A stretch of DNA of 64,000 nucleotides from assembly GCF_025660475.1 (NCBI RefSeq), contig NZ_JAOUSF010000001.1:620001-684000 (forward strand), in the 5' to 3' direction. This document shows positions 26,401 through 35,896 of this stretch, piece by piece. The position numbers and the translations under genes were made by a program. Within the stretch, counting starts at the first letter, position 1. Each line of letters begins with the position of its first letter. Source of the stretch: Perspicuibacillus lycopersici (GTDB lineage: Bacteria > Bacillota > Bacilli > Bacillales > Caldibacillaceae). The notes under the pieces are model-generated. The model ran no database searches and was not told the origin of the DNA. It saw only the letters and a list, made by a program, of their open reading frames with translations.

Positions 26401-29400
26401 CTAATTTGCGACTGATTCAACCTTCACTTCTTTACTTTCTTGGATCGTATGAAAAGCGTGGATAGTTGCTTGTTCATCCGAGAGACCAATTTCTTTTTGG
26501 GCTTGAATACTAGCCAATATTTGCTTATAATCCTTCGGAATTACACGGACAAATTTCTTTTTCAATGTATCCCAATCCTTTAAGATTTTTGCAGCTTTTC
26601 TACTTTCTGTATATTTCACATGATTTTCAAGCAATTCTTTTAATTCTTCTGAATGAAAGGATGTTTCGATTTCAATCATTTCTTTGTTTACCATAGATGT
26701 AAATTCGTTAATATTATCTGCTAGTACATAAGCAATTCCACCAGACATCCCGGCACCGAAATTTTTCCCGACATCGCCTAAAATGACGACTCGACCACCA
26801 GTCATATATTCACAGCCATGATCACCAATTCCTTCGACTACTACATTGACACCGCTATTACGTACCGCAAACCGCTCTCCTGCACGCCCATTGATGTATA
26901 CCTCTCCACTCGTTGCACCATATAAAGCTACATTGCCAACGATTACGTTCTCAGCCGAAACAAATAATGAGTCACGGGGTGCTGTCACAATTAGTTTTCC
27001 ACCCGATAAACCTTTTCCTAAATAATCGTTGATATCACCTGTAATAGATAATGTCATCCCTTTTGGAACAAATGCCCCGAAGCTTTGCCCGGCAGATCCT
27101 ATGAAGTTTAGGATAATCGTATCATCTGGTAAACCTTCTTCACCGTAGCGTTTCGAAAGCTCGCTTCCAACAATCGTACCAACCGCTCGGTCAATATTTT
27201 TTATTGGCATTGTTAAGCTAACTGGCTGTTTTTCTTCAATTGCATGGATTACTTGCGGTAATATTTGTGCCTCATCCAATGTTTTTTCCAATTGATGATT
27301 TTGGGCAATTTTCCGTGTACGAATTCCGCTTGGCTGGTGGAGCAGCTTGCTTACATTTAAATATTTTGCTTTCCAATGAGATTCGACACGTTCACTTACC
27401 TGCAGTACATCGGTACGTCCAACCATTTCTTCGATTGTCTGAAAGCCAAGAGCTGCCATTAGCTCACGTACTTCTCTTGCAACAAAATACATAAAATTAA
27501 CTACATGATCTGCACTTCCGGTAAATTTATGGCGAAGCTCTGGATTTTGTGTAGCTATGCCAACCGGACATGTATCAAGGTGGCAAGCACGCATCATTAC
27601 ACAGCCCATCGAAATTAGTGGAGCTGTTGCAAATCCAAACTCCTCCGCACCAAGTAATGCTGCCATTACAACATCTTTTCCTGTCATCAGCTTACCATCT
27701 GTTTCTAGCACCACTCGCTCACGAAGACCGTTTAGCATTAATGTTTGATGGGCTTCCGCAAGACCTAGCTCCCATGGTAGTCCAGTATGCTTAATACTCG
27801 TCTTTGGTGACGCACCTGTCCCCCCATCATAGCCACTGATTACAATAACGTCCGCATTTGCCTTTGCGACACCGGCAGCTATAGTACCTATACCCGATTT
27901 CGAAACAAGCTTCACGCTAATTCTGGCATCTCTATTAGCATTCTTTAAATCATAAATAAGCTGTGCTAAATCCTCAATAGAATATATATCATGATTTGGT
28001 GGTGGAGAGATAAGACCAACACCAGGTGTCGAACCCCGAACATCTGCTACCCAAGGGTATACTTTATTCCCTGGTAATTGTCCGCCTTCGCCTGGCTTTG
28101 CACCTTGTGCCATTTTAATTTGCAATTCATCTGCATTTACAAGGTAATGGCTTTTTACTCCAAAACGCCCGGATGCTATTTGTTTAATCCTGCTCCTCCG
28201 ATTGTCACCATTTTCATCAATAACATAACGGCTTGGATCCTCGCCACCTTCACCACTGTTGCTCTTTCCACCTATACGGTTCATTGCAATTGCTAATGTT
28301 TCATGGGCTTCTTTGCTTAAGGATCCAAAGGACATCGCACCTGTTTTAAATCTTTTCACAATGCTCTCAATCGACTCTACCTCACCCAAAGGAATCGGTT
28401 GACGATCAGTAAAGCTAAACAAATTCCGAAGAAAACTTAAGCTTTCTTCATTAGCCATCTCGGTATATTTTTTAAAAAGCTGATAATCTCCTTTTCGGAC
28501 TGCCCATTGAAGCGTGTGTATCGTTTTTGGATTAAACGCATGATGCTCTCCTTGCTTACGCCATTGGAAATCGCTTCCCGATTCTAATGTTTGGTCAAGA
28601 AAATCGTTGTACGCAGCTTGATGACGTAGGATTGCTTCTTTTGCTATGATATCTAAACTAATTCCACTTAGCTGGGAAGCCGTACCAGTAAAATATTTAT
28701 CTATGACGTCAGAAGAAATACCAACAGCCTCAAAAATTTGTGCACCACGGTAACTTTGAACGGTAGAAATACCCATTTTTGCCATTACTTTAACGATCCC
28801 ATCGTTAATTGTGTTTATATACTTTGAAACAGCTGTTTGATAAGAAACGGTAAGACTTCCATTTGCTATTTCTTTTTTATACGTAGCAAAGGTTAAATAA
28901 GGATTAATCGCATCCGCACCGTAACCTAGTAGTGTAGCAAAATGATGAACCTCCCTCGTTTCTCCTGATTCCACAACAATACTTGCCATTGTTCGTAAGC
29001 TGGTGGAAATAAGTCTTTGGTGGATAGCACTTACCGCTAATAATATTGGCATTGCAATTTGGTTGTTCTTCATATTTCGATCGGAAAGAATAAGTATATT
29101 TACTCCATCTTTCACAGCCTGCTCTGCATGATTACATAGCTGTTCGATTTCATCCGCTAACAGACCTGTAAAAATGCAATCAATCATTTTACTCGTATAC
29201 CCCGGAAGTAAATTTTCCTTCAATTGTACCAATTGACCATCCGTTATAATGGGGGTATCCAATTGAATTCGCTGACAATTTGCCTCTGTAGGCTGGAGTA
29301 TATTTCCTTCAGTCCCTAAATAAGTAATCGTCGATGTAACAATTTTTTCACGAATGGAATCAATAGGCGGATTGGTAACCTGTGCAAATAATTGTTTGAA

Positions 29401-30930
29401 GTAGTTAAACAATGATTGAGGCCGGTCCGATAATACGGCAAGTGGGGTATCATTTCCCATAGAACCAAGCGGATCTTTTCCATCATGTATGATTGGAAGT
29501 AAATATTTTTGGACATCTTCATACGTATATCCAAATGCCTTTTGCCTAATAAGTAAATCAGGAATTTCGTTTTTTTCTATCTCCTTATCATCTAATGTAA
29601 TTCGTCCATTTGTTAGCCATTCTTGATAAGGATGTTCCTTTGCCATATTTGATTTAATTTCTTCATCGGAAATTATCCGTCCTTCTTCTAAATCGATAAA
29701 AAGCATTTTTCCAGGGCTTAAACGATCCTTATATAGAATGTTTTCCGTGTCAACATCTACTACGCCAACCTCAGAAGAAAAAATAATATAATCATCCTTT
29801 GTAACATAATATCGAGCTGGACGGAGGCCATTCCGATCTAAAATAGCTCCAATTTTTCTACCGTCGGAAAATAATATTGCTGCAGGTCCGTCCCATGGCT
29901 CCATTAATAAACTAAAATACTCATAGAATGCTCGCTTTTCTTGTGATATATGAGGATTTTCAGACCATGGCTCAGGAACTAGCATCATCGCAACTTTTGC
30001 AGGATCCATGCCAGACAGAACAAAAAACTCAAAGGCATTATCTAAAATCGAGGAATCACTTCCATCAGTATTTAATAACGGCAAAATTTTATCTGCATCG
30101 GAACCGAAAGCAGTAGTCGCTAGGTTCTTCTCCCGTGCTCGCATCCAATGGACATTCCCTTTTAATGTATTAATCTCTCCATTATGGAGTAAGTATCGAT
30201 TCGGATGAGCCCTCTCCCAGCTTGGAAAAGTATTCGTACTAAAGCGAGAATGCACCATTGCAAACGAAGATACAAAATCCTCATCCTGTAAATCTGTATA
30301 AAACGAATCCACCTGCTCTGGTGTTAATAGACCTTTATAGACAATCGTTCGACTAGAAAGTGAAACAATATATAATTTTTTATCATCGGCAATTGACCAT
30401 TTTTCTATTAATTTTCGAATGACAAATAATTTTTTTTCGAATGTAAGTACATCGATTTTGCTATCACTTGCTCCTATGAATACTTGGCGCACAACTGGAC
30501 AACTCACTTGAGCCTGTTGTCCCAGCTTTCCTACTTCTGTTGGCACTGTACGCCATCCGAGCACAATTTGTCCTTCTTCCGTAATCACTCTATTAATCAT
30601 CGATTCTATTTCTATTTGTTCGTTTGCGTTATTTCCTAAAAAAAGCATGCCAACCCCGTAAGAGCCTTTTTCGGGAAGCTTTATTTGTGGAATTTTTTTC
30701 CGAAAAAAACGGTCAGGAATTTGGACCATAATTCCTGCCCCATCACCTGTATAGGGATCATTCCCTTTTCCAGCTCGATGGTCCAATTTGCATAGCATCT
30801 CCAATCCAGTTTTTACAATTTCATGGGTTGCATATCCTTTAATATGAGCATATAAACCAATCCCACAAGCATCATGTTCAAATGCAGGATTATATAGTCC
30901 TTGCGAAGACGGCAATTGGTGAAATGTCAT
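26401..30930 (-). CDS. gltA: Glutamate synthase large subunit
   Basis: This 1509-residue enzyme is the catalytic core of NADPH-glutamate synthase. The glutaminase (Ntn) domain begins with the nucleophile C22 (EHDACGIG), preceded by a 21-residue leader that is normally cleaved off. The FMN-binding synthase domain contains SGEGGEDPSRY and VISGYDGGTGASPKTS, then the 3Fe-4S cysteines in MGCVMMRACHLDTCPVG. The C-terminal beta-helix domain is Gly-rich (GGRVVILGDVGKNFGAGMSGG). It is the first gene of gltAB. It is divergent from the LysR regulator gene gltC, which in B. subtilis activates this operon when nitrogen and carbon status demand glutamate. Confidence 0.96.
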   Translation of the reverse strand: MTFHQLPSSQGLYNPAFEHDACGIGLYAHIKGYATHEIVKTGLEMLCKLDHRAGKGNDPYTGDGAGIMVQIPDRFFRKKIPQIKLPEKGSYGVGMLFLGNNANEQIEIESMINRVITEEGQIVLGWRTVPTEVGKLGQQAQVSCPVVRQVFIGASDSKIDVLTFEKKLFVIRKLIEKWSIADDKKLYIVSLSSRTIVYKGLLTPEQVDSFYTDLQDEDFVSSFAMVHSRFSTNTFPSWERAHPNRYLLHNGEINTLKGNVHWMRAREKNLATTAFGSDADKILPLLNTDGSDSSILDNAFEFFVLSGMDPAKVAMMLVPEPWSENPHISQEKRAFYEYFSLLMEPWDGPAAILFSDGRKIGAILDRNGLRPARYYVTKDDYIIFSSEVGVVDVDTENILYKDRLSPGKMLFIDLEEGRIISDEEIKSNMAKEHPYQEWLTNGRITLDDKEIEKNEIPDLLIRQKAFGYTYEDVQKYLLPIIHDGKDPLGSMGNDTPLAVLSDRPQSLFNYFKQLFAQVTNPPIDSIREKIVTSTITYLGTEGNILQPTEANCQRIQLDTPIITDGQLVQLKENLLPGYTSKMIDCIFTGLLADEIEQLCNHAEQAVKDGVNILILSDRNMKNNQIAMPILLAVSAIHQRLISTSLRTMASIVVESGETREVHHFATLLGYGADAINPYLTFATYKKEIANGSLTVSYQTAVSKYINTINDGIVKVMAKMGISTVQSYRGAQIFEAVGISSDVIDKYFTGTASQLSGISLDIIAKEAILRHQAAYNDFLDQTLESGSDFQWRKQGEHHAFNPKTIHTLQWAVRKGDYQLFKKYTEMANEESLSFLRNLFSFTDRQPIPLGEVESIESIVKRFKTGAMSFGSLSKEAHETLAIAMNRIGGKSNSGEGGEDPSRYVIDENGDNRRSRIKQIASGRFGVKSHYLVNADELQIKMAQGAKPGEGGQLPGNKVYPWVADVRGSTPGVGLISPPPNHDIYSIEDLAQLIYDLKNANRDARISVKLVSKSGIGTIAAGVAKANADVIVISGYDGGTGASPKTSIKHTGLPWELGLAEAHQTLMLNGLRERVVLETDGKLMTGKDVVMAALLGAEEFGFATAPLISMGCVMMRACHLDTCPVGIATQNPELRHKFTGSADHVVNFMYFVAREVRELMAALGFQTIEEMVGRTDVLQVSERVESHWKAKYLNVSKLLHQPSGIRTRKIAQNHQLEKTLDEAQILPQVIHAIEEKQPVSLTMPIKNIDRAVGTIVGSELSKRYGEEGLPDDTIILNFIGSAGQSFGAFVPKGMTLSITGDINDYLGKGLSGGKLIVTAPRDSLFVSAENVIVGNVALYGATSGEVYINGRAGERFAVRNSGVNVVVEGIGDHGCEYMTGGRVVILGDVGKNFGAGMSGGIAYVLADNINEFTSMVNKEMIEIETSFHSEELKELLENHVKYTESRKAAKILKDWDTLKKKFVRVIPKDYKQILASIQAQKEIGLSDEQATIHAFHTIQESKEVKVESVAN

Positions 30931-31175
30931 CTTATCGCTCCTTTCTATTAAATTAATATATTTTATCTATCCTTCAGGCTAACGCAGAGAAAAGCTTCTT
31001 ATCGAATACAATCAGTAAATTTCTGTTTAACGGAAAATTTTATCCTTTTTCCGAGAAAATTCCGCTAAATTTGGGAAGTTTCAGTTTAATTACAATTATA
31101 TATTTTCAAATTTATATAAACAATATATGATATAGATAGATATAATCTAAATTTCATATGAATGGAGGGTGGATT

Positions 31176-32078
31176 ATGGAACTCCGCCAACTTCGATACT
31201 TTGTAGAGGTTGCTGATCGTGAGCATATGACTTCTGCTGCAGAGTATCTCCATGTCGCTCAATCAGCTGTAAGCTTGCAAATTACGAAGCTCGAAGCAGA
31301 GCTGGGGGTCAAATTATTTGAACGTGTTGGAAGAAGTGTCAAGCTCACACAAATCGGAAAAATATTTTTATTCCACACAAAAAAAGCATTAGATGCGATT
31401 GATTATGCAAAAACAAAGGTTGATGAATTCCTTGACCCTGAGCACGGAACGATAAAAATTGGTTACCCATCCAGCTTAGCCAGTTATTTTTTACCGACTA
31501 TTATTTCTTCATTTAAACAAGAGCATCCGAATGTTGCCTTTCATTTACGTCAAGGCTCCTATTCATTTTTAATTAATGCCGTAAAAAATGGGGAAATTAA
31601 TATTTCATTTCTTGGGCCAGTTCCAACCGATGACAATGATCTGCATCCATATGTATTATTTACCGAGAGCTTTTCTGCATTAGTTCCTATTACACACCCA
31701 TTAGCAAAAAAACAAAGTATTTTTTTAACTGAGTTAAAAAATGATGATTTTATTTTATTTGCTGGAGGTTATATTTTACGGAAAATTGTGGTTGATGCTT
31801 GTAAGCAAGCAGGATTTGCACCAAAAATTGCTTCTGAGGGAGAAGATTTGGATGCCATAAAAGGTTTAGTATCTGCGGGTATTGGGGTTAGTATTTTACC
31901 TGATAATTCACTTTATGATAATGTGCCAAGGTTAACAAAAAAAATCCCCATTGAATTTCCAGAAGTGAAACGCTCGGTCGGAATTATTATTCCTCAGCAT
32001 CGGGAGTTAGCCCCTTCTGAAAATGTTTTTTATCAATTTGTAAAAGGCTTCTTTTCAAAATTGGAACGTTACCAATAA
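31176..32078 (+). CDS. gltC: LysR-family activator of glutamate synthase
   Basis: The start at 31176 follows GGAGGG and gives 300 residues, the same as B. subtilis GltC; an in-frame ATG at 31158 gives six extra residues. The winged helix is MELRQLRYFVEVADREHMT with QSAVSLQITKLE, followed by the LysR effector domain. Diagnostic GltC segments are IKIGYPSSLASYFLPT, QAGFAPKIASEGEDLDAIKGLVSAG and VKRSVGIIIPQHRELAPS. The 245-bp divergent region toward gltA has imperfect CGGAA/TTCCG dyads near 31031-31067, but GltC boxes could not be assigned with confidence. By analogy it activates gltAB and represses itself. Confidence 0.94.
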   Translation: MELRQLRYFVEVADREHMTSAAEYLHVAQSAVSLQITKLEAELGVKLFERVGRSVKLTQIGKIFLFHTKKALDAIDYAKTKVDEFLDPEHGTIKIGYPSSLASYFLPTIISSFKQEHPNVAFHLRQGSYSFLINAVKNGEINISFLGPVPTDDNDLHPYVLFTESFSALVPITHPLAKKQSIFLTELKNDDFILFAGGYILRKIVVDACKQAGFAPKIASEGEDLDAIKGLVSAGIGVSILPDNSLYDNVPRLTKKIPIEFPEVKRSVGIIIPQHRELAPSENVFYQFVKGFFSKLERYQ

Positions 32079-32104
32079 TAAAAAGAATAAATTCACCACA
32101 TTAT

Positions 32105-32141
32105 GAAGAGACTGCCGATAAGCTTTACCGATAGTCTCTTC
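32105..32141. terminator. Bidirectional terminator after gltC
   Basis: GAAGAGACT (32105-32113) pairs with AGTCTCTTC (32133-32141), with a GATA/TACC-rich apical part. It lies between the convergent gltC and DUF3889 genes. Confidence 0.7.
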
Positions 32142-32176
32142 AATAATTCACTCAAAGCTAGATATAAAATATATTT

Positions 32177-32488
32177 CTATTCTTCCTGTACGGTTAATGT
32201 GACTAATTTATTATTTGCCAAATGATGGGAAATAATGACCCGAATAAATTTTGACTGTCCGTTTTCAACTACTTCAAATCGAAAAGTATCGGTAACCTCA
32301 TCATCTGATTTCTTTTCTCTTCCTACATACTCATACTCCACAAGCTCCTCGCCAGGATAATCCTCCCGAACGACAGCAGTGGCAATTCGACCATATTTTT
32401 CATAGCCATCTTGTTGTGCATGACCGGTTAATGGACTAGAAATAATCAACGTATAAAGTAACAATAGAAATAATATTTTTTTCATCAT
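32177..32488 (-). CDS. Secreted DUF3889-family protein
   Basis: This 103-residue protein starts with a signal peptide (Lys-Lys, then a Leu/Ile-rich core, likely cut after GHA near residue 24). The mature part YGRIATAVVREDYPGEELVEY...R, ending in a basic/hydrophobic strand pattern, fits the DUF3889 family of small secreted Bacillus proteins (YqzG type). It would act outside the membrane; its function is unknown. It follows the M14 carboxypeptidase gene by 52 bp on the same strand and may be co-transcribed with it. GGAGG precedes the ATG. Confidence 0.7.
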   Translation of the reverse strand: MMKKILFLLLLYTLIISSPLTGHAQQDGYEKYGRIATAVVREDYPGEELVEYEYVGREKKSDDEVTDTFRFEVVENGQSKFIRVIISHHLANNKLVTLTVQEE

Positions 32489-32540
32489 AAACCTCCTAAT
32501 CGTTTTTTCTATTTTTTATTAAAAGCATTCGAAGTATGCA

Positions 32541-33518
32541 CTAAAATTTTTCTGCTTCTTCCGCTAAAACGAATCCGATATACTGGTTTCTCTCCCATTC
32601 TTCATGAAGCTGTGCAATTGGTGGATTTGTTTCCCCCTGAAAATCACATAATTCAAGGGTAAAACTTGGTCGATTAAATGCTGCAATAAACCAGTCGGTA
32701 AATCCACCTCCTGTTGCGTTTTTTGGAGGGGTTGCTAAAGGATAGCCCGTATAGAAGGATAGCTTTTGTCCAATTTGAAAATCCCGGAAAATATTTTGGT
32801 GATTTCCGTATCTCCAGAAAATTTCTCGACCAGAGGAATGATAGGTAATTGCAGCTTGTGGTTTAATTTTCTTCACAAATTGCACGAGCGCTTGAACTTC
32901 TTTTGCTTCAAGTGGCTGCTTGCCTTTATAAAATTTATAAAATGGTTTGCTCGGCGATGGTACAGTACTCCAACCAGCAGGATATTGACGATTTAAATCA
33001 ATCCCAACACCATTTGCCTTCCAACGATGGTAATTAGTGGAGCCATCATTGAAAGAAGTAATTTTCTCTCGCATATTTTCAGGAATTTTTCCCTGTTGAA
33101 TGGAAATTCCATCCGGATTCAGCATTGGTACAAACCAAATCGATACTTTATCGAGTATTGACGGTTCAAACCAACCGACACGTATATTGTTTGTATAAGC
33201 ATTTGCATAGTGCTCCAGCATCATCATTAATAAGTTGGAAGTAATCCATTCCCTACCATGATGGGCACCAACCAGGAGAATATTTTTTTCTCCTCGCCCA
33301 AGATGTACTGCCCAAATTGGTTTTCCAAGATGACTTTGACCAATCTGCTCGATTGTTAACGTATTACAATACTCTTGCTTTAATCCATTTAAATCGGTAA
33401 TCAATTGTTCATAATCATATGGATGTTTTCCTTCAATTGTGTAAGCTTGTCCAGTTTGAACAGATTGTAAGAAAAAAATAATAATGATTGGAATTAGTGG
33501 TATTTTTTTCATTCGCAC
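32541..33518 (-). CDS. Secreted M14-family zinc carboxypeptidase
   Basis: This 325-residue protein has a signal peptide (about 1-25), then a carboxypeptidase A-type fold. Zinc ligands lie in HHGREW (His and Glu) and ITYHSSG (His). Substrate-binding residues are in VPMLNPDG and GIDLNRQYPAGW, and the catalytic Glu is in FTLELCDFQ. Family members of this size in Bacillus cut gamma-D-glutamyl-diamino acid bonds in peptidoglycan or trim peptides; no LysM or SPOR domain is present to settle this. It is upstream of the DUF3889 gene. A 14-bp palindrome lies between it and the divergent yhdB-like gene. Confidence 0.88.
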   Translation of the reverse strand: MRMKKIPLIPIIIIFFLQSVQTGQAYTIEGKHPYDYEQLITDLNGLKQEYCNTLTIEQIGQSHLGKPIWAVHLGRGEKNILLVGAHHGREWITSNLLMMMLEHYANAYTNNIRVGWFEPSILDKVSIWFVPMLNPDGISIQQGKIPENMREKITSFNDGSTNYHRWKANGVGIDLNRQYPAGWSTVPSPSKPFYKFYKGKQPLEAKEVQALVQFVKKIKPQAAITYHSSGREIFWRYGNHQNIFRDFQIGQKLSFYTGYPLATPPKNATGGGFTDWFIAAFNRPSFTLELCDFQGETNPPIAQLHEEWERNQYIGFVLAEEAEKF

Positions 33519-33645
33519 TCCTTATCCAATTCTTTTCCCACAAGCATGCAGGATATTCTATTTCTCAGTACAGATGTTGCTTATTTTTTACGAAAAACCA
33601 TTTTCCAATCGCCGAATATACTGGTAAATACATACGGTCCAGTAA

Positions 33646-33659
33646 TTACAGTACTGTAA
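33646..33659. promoter_or_regulatory. 14-bp palindrome in a divergent promoter region
   Basis: TTACAGTACTGTAA is a perfect palindrome, about 130 bases from the M14 peptidase start and 70 from the yhdB-like start. Its position suggests an operator for either gene. No regulator can be named. Confidence 0.4.
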
Positions 33660-33729
33660 AGTTTTTCAGTGAAAAAATTACACCTACCGGGCTTATACTA
33701 TTAACAACTCCTTCAAAGGAGGAAACATA

Positions 33730-33978
33730 ATGAACAAAGTTGATTATGACAGAGCTTTATATTACACATACCGTTCCCAATGGGACAATTTGCTTATCTT
33801 AATGGTTCGAACAAAAGATGATTTTTTAGCAAAAAAAATTGAACATTTTTTACACGCCTATTACTACCAAACAGATGACCGAGTCGTTGAAAAATATTTA
33901 TTTTCATTACTACAATATGTAGATTATGCAGATGCTCAGGCAACTACCGTTCAAGAGGAAATATGGTATTCCATTTAA
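33730..33978 (+). CDS. yhdB: YhdB-like protein
   Basis: This 82-residue protein is recognised by its start, VDYDRALYYTYRSQWDNLLILMVRTKDD, and the later IEHFLHAYYYQ, which recall B. subtilis YhdB, a small protein of unknown function. It is rich in Tyr, likely helical and cytoplasmic, with no signal peptide or cysteine. AAGGAGG precedes the ATG at good spacing. The gene stands alone, with a terminator after it. The assignment rests on remembered similarity. Confidence 0.7.
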   Translation: MNKVDYDRALYYTYRSQWDNLLILMVRTKDDFLAKKIEHFLHAYYYQTDDRVVEKYLFSLLQYVDYADAQATTVQEEIWYSI

Positions 33979-34007
33979 GCCGATAATTTACGAAAGAAAC
34001 GATAGAT

Positions 34008-34047
34008 AAGACCGTGCAAATGGGAAAATTGCATGGTCTTTCTTTTT
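34008..34047 (+). terminator. Terminator of the yhdB-like gene
   Basis: AAGACC-TGCAA (34008-34019) pairs with TTGCA-GGTCTT (34029-34040), followed by TCTTTTT. Confidence 0.85.
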
Positions 34048-34180
34048 GCGTTATATGCAAGCGAAAAATGACAGAAATGACAGGAGTGTAATCATTTTGT
34101 TACCGTTTCTTAAATGACATATGGTAAAATACAGTGGCATAGATTTCAAAAAATTAGATTTTTTTAGGCGGGTGAATTGG

Positions 34181-34612
34181 TTGTCTGCAAACAAAAAATT
34201 GGATAATTTATTTTTTTTAAGCTGGGTTACCTCTATTATTGCCATGTTTGGAAGTTTATATTTTTCCGAAATCAGGCAATATATTCCTTGTGAATTATGC
34301 TGGTACCAACGAATTTTAATGTATCCAATGACTATCCTATTAGGGATTGCATATGTTCGAAAAGACTGGCATATGAGTTTATATGCAATGATTTTGTCAG
34401 CAGCCGGGGGAATCATTTCGATATATCATTATTCGATACAAAAAATAACCGTTCTTGGTGATTCAACTGGTTTTTGTGGACAAGTTCCATGTACTGCTCA
34501 ATACATTAATTGGTTTGGTTTTATTACCATACCATTTTTAGCATTACTTGCCTTTCTAATAATATTCATCATTAGTTTACTTATTTGGAAGCAATTGAAG
34601 GAGGCTAAATAG
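34181..34612 (+). CDS. bdbC: Disulfide bond formation protein BdbC (DsbB-like)
   Basis: This membrane protein of about 143 residues reoxidises an extracytoplasmic thiol oxidase using quinone. It has four membrane helices and two cysteine pairs: CELC, just after the first loop, in the family signature CELCWYQRILMYP, and CGQVPC in the second loop. The start is uncertain. The TTG at 34181 has AGGCGGG upstream and gives the family's usual length. A GTG at 34172 and an ATG at 34121 are in frame, but the ATG has no ribosome site. A thioredoxin-like protein gene follows after one base, its natural partner. Confidence 0.9.
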   Translation: MSANKKLDNLFFLSWVTSIIAMFGSLYFSEIRQYIPCELCWYQRILMYPMTILLGIAYVRKDWHMSLYAMILSAAGGIISIYHYSIQKITVLGDSTGFCGQVPCTAQYINWFGFITIPFLALLAFLIIFIISLLIWKQLKEAK

Positions 34613-34613
34613 C

Positions 34614-35084
34614 TTGAAAAAGATCCTTATCTTTTTAGGAATTATTATCATTATTTTTGGAGCCATCGGTTTATTAAATTATTACCAGAAGCAAGCTGCA
34701 CTAAAGGACAATCCGTATAAAACTAATGATTTGCATGCATCGACCATTGATCAACTTAAAGATAAAAATTATGCAAATATTATTTTGCCGGATGATCTAA
34801 AGCAAGAATTAGAAAATGGAGAAACAGAAACTGTTTATTTCTTCAGTCCTGAATGTCCACATTGTCAAAAGACTACACCAATTGTTGCTCCTTTAGCAAA
34901 GGATTTAGGCATTGATTTAAAAATGTATAATGTTCTTGAGTTTGAAGAAGGCTGGGATGATTACGCAATCAAAGGAACTCCAACGATTATTCATTTCGAA
35001 GATGGAAAAGAAGTAGCCCGAATCGATGGATATCGTGAAAAAGAAGTATTCCAGCAATGGTTTGAGGAAAATGTTTTAGAGTAA
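34614..35084 (+). CDS. Membrane-anchored thioredoxin-like protein, BdbC partner
   Basis: This 156-residue protein starts at TTG after GGAGG. An N-terminal membrane anchor (about 4-23) holds a thioredoxin fold outside the cell. The active site CPHC lies in FFSPECPHCQKTTP and the cis-proline in KGTPTII. CPHC is the DsbA-type oxidising motif, and coupling with BdbC one base upstream suggests an oxidase pair that forms disulfides in secreted proteins. In B. subtilis BdbC pairs with BdbD; this shorter protein is a different thioredoxin type, so no symbol is given. Confidence 0.88.
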   Translation: MKKILIFLGIIIIIFGAIGLLNYYQKQAALKDNPYKTNDLHASTIDQLKDKNYANIILPDDLKQELENGETETVYFFSPECPHCQKTTPIVAPLAKDLGIDLKMYNVLEFEEGWDDYAIKGTPTIIHFEDGKEVARIDGYREKEVFQQWFEENVLE

Positions 35085-35095
35085 TTTACAAAATA

Positions 35096-35203
35096 AAGAG
35101 GATACCCAACACAAGCACTCTTCCCGACTGCATATCTAAGCATATGTGCATTTTGATATGCTTTAGTAATGGAAAAGATGTTTTGTGATGGGTATCCTCT
35201 TTT
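35096..35203. terminator. 108-bp imperfect palindrome acting as terminator
   Basis: AAAGAGGATACCCA (35096-35109) pairs with TGGGTATCCTCTTT (35190-35203). After one A-A mismatch CACAA pairs with TTGTG, and inside GCATATC pairs with GATATGC. TTTTG follows on the plus strand. It lies between the thioredoxin-like gene and the convergent yhcU. It is far longer than an ordinary terminator. Confidence 0.7.
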
Positions 35204-35288
35204 GTTTTATATTTTCGTTTGCCTGTTGATAAAGATTCATAGTGAATTTACGTACATACAATAGATAAACATCTATGTATTTTACGCG

Positions 35289-35690
35289 TTAAACTAACCA
35301 TTCATTAGCAGCCTTAATATAAATACTTCCAGACTCCAATGAAATATCCTTATCTCCCATAAATTGATCATAGGTAAACGGAAACGTCATATCTACTTCA
35401 TTAAGAATTTCAGCATTTTTCTCAAACATTTGTTGATAATGATGTCTATTTTCCATATGATTAGACTCGATAAGCGAAATGAGAATTTCTAAACTGCTGA
35501 TAATTTGATATGATTCCTTTAACGTACCTGACAACTGATTTTGATTGGATACATTTAAAAAATTCCATTCAATAAAGGAATGAATTTCATCATCTGAAAA
35601 ATACTTTGGAAAAATGGTGGAATAAAAATATTCAACCAAATGCTTAATTTTACTTTCTTGTTCTGGGGTTGAAGCATAAACAATCTTCAA
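35289..35690 (-). CDS. yhcU: DUF5365-family protein YhcU
   Basis: The TTG at 35690, preceded by AAGGTGGG, is chosen; it gives 133 residues starting LKIVYASTPEQESKIKHLVEYFYS, which matches B. subtilis YhcU in start and length. The frame stays open 64 codons further upstream, but that part looks non-coding. The protein is soluble, helical and rich in acidic and aromatic residues; its function is unknown. It is divergent from the pseudouridine synthase gene yhcT, and yhcT and yhcU are also neighbours in B. subtilis, which supports the assignment. Confidence 0.75.
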   Translation of the reverse strand: MKIVYASTPEQESKIKHLVEYFYSTIFPKYFSDDEIHSFIEWNFLNVSNQNQLSGTLKESYQIISSLEILISLIESNHMENRHHYQQMFEKNAEILNEVDMTFPFTYDQFMGDKDISLESGSIYIKAANEWLV

Positions 35691-35896
35691 TGACGACCCA
35701 CCTTTATACAATTCGTATTTCGACTGATTACTCTTGACTGTTTCCTTAGTAAAAACGTTACTAATAGAATAACATAAAGAGAACGTATGATAGAGTGGGA
35801 ATTGAAGGTGCCGTGTGAAATATTTGGTAGATACCCGATAATTTTCTAACTCGGACAAATAAACGAAACAATTTTTGTACATGAGAGGAACTATAA

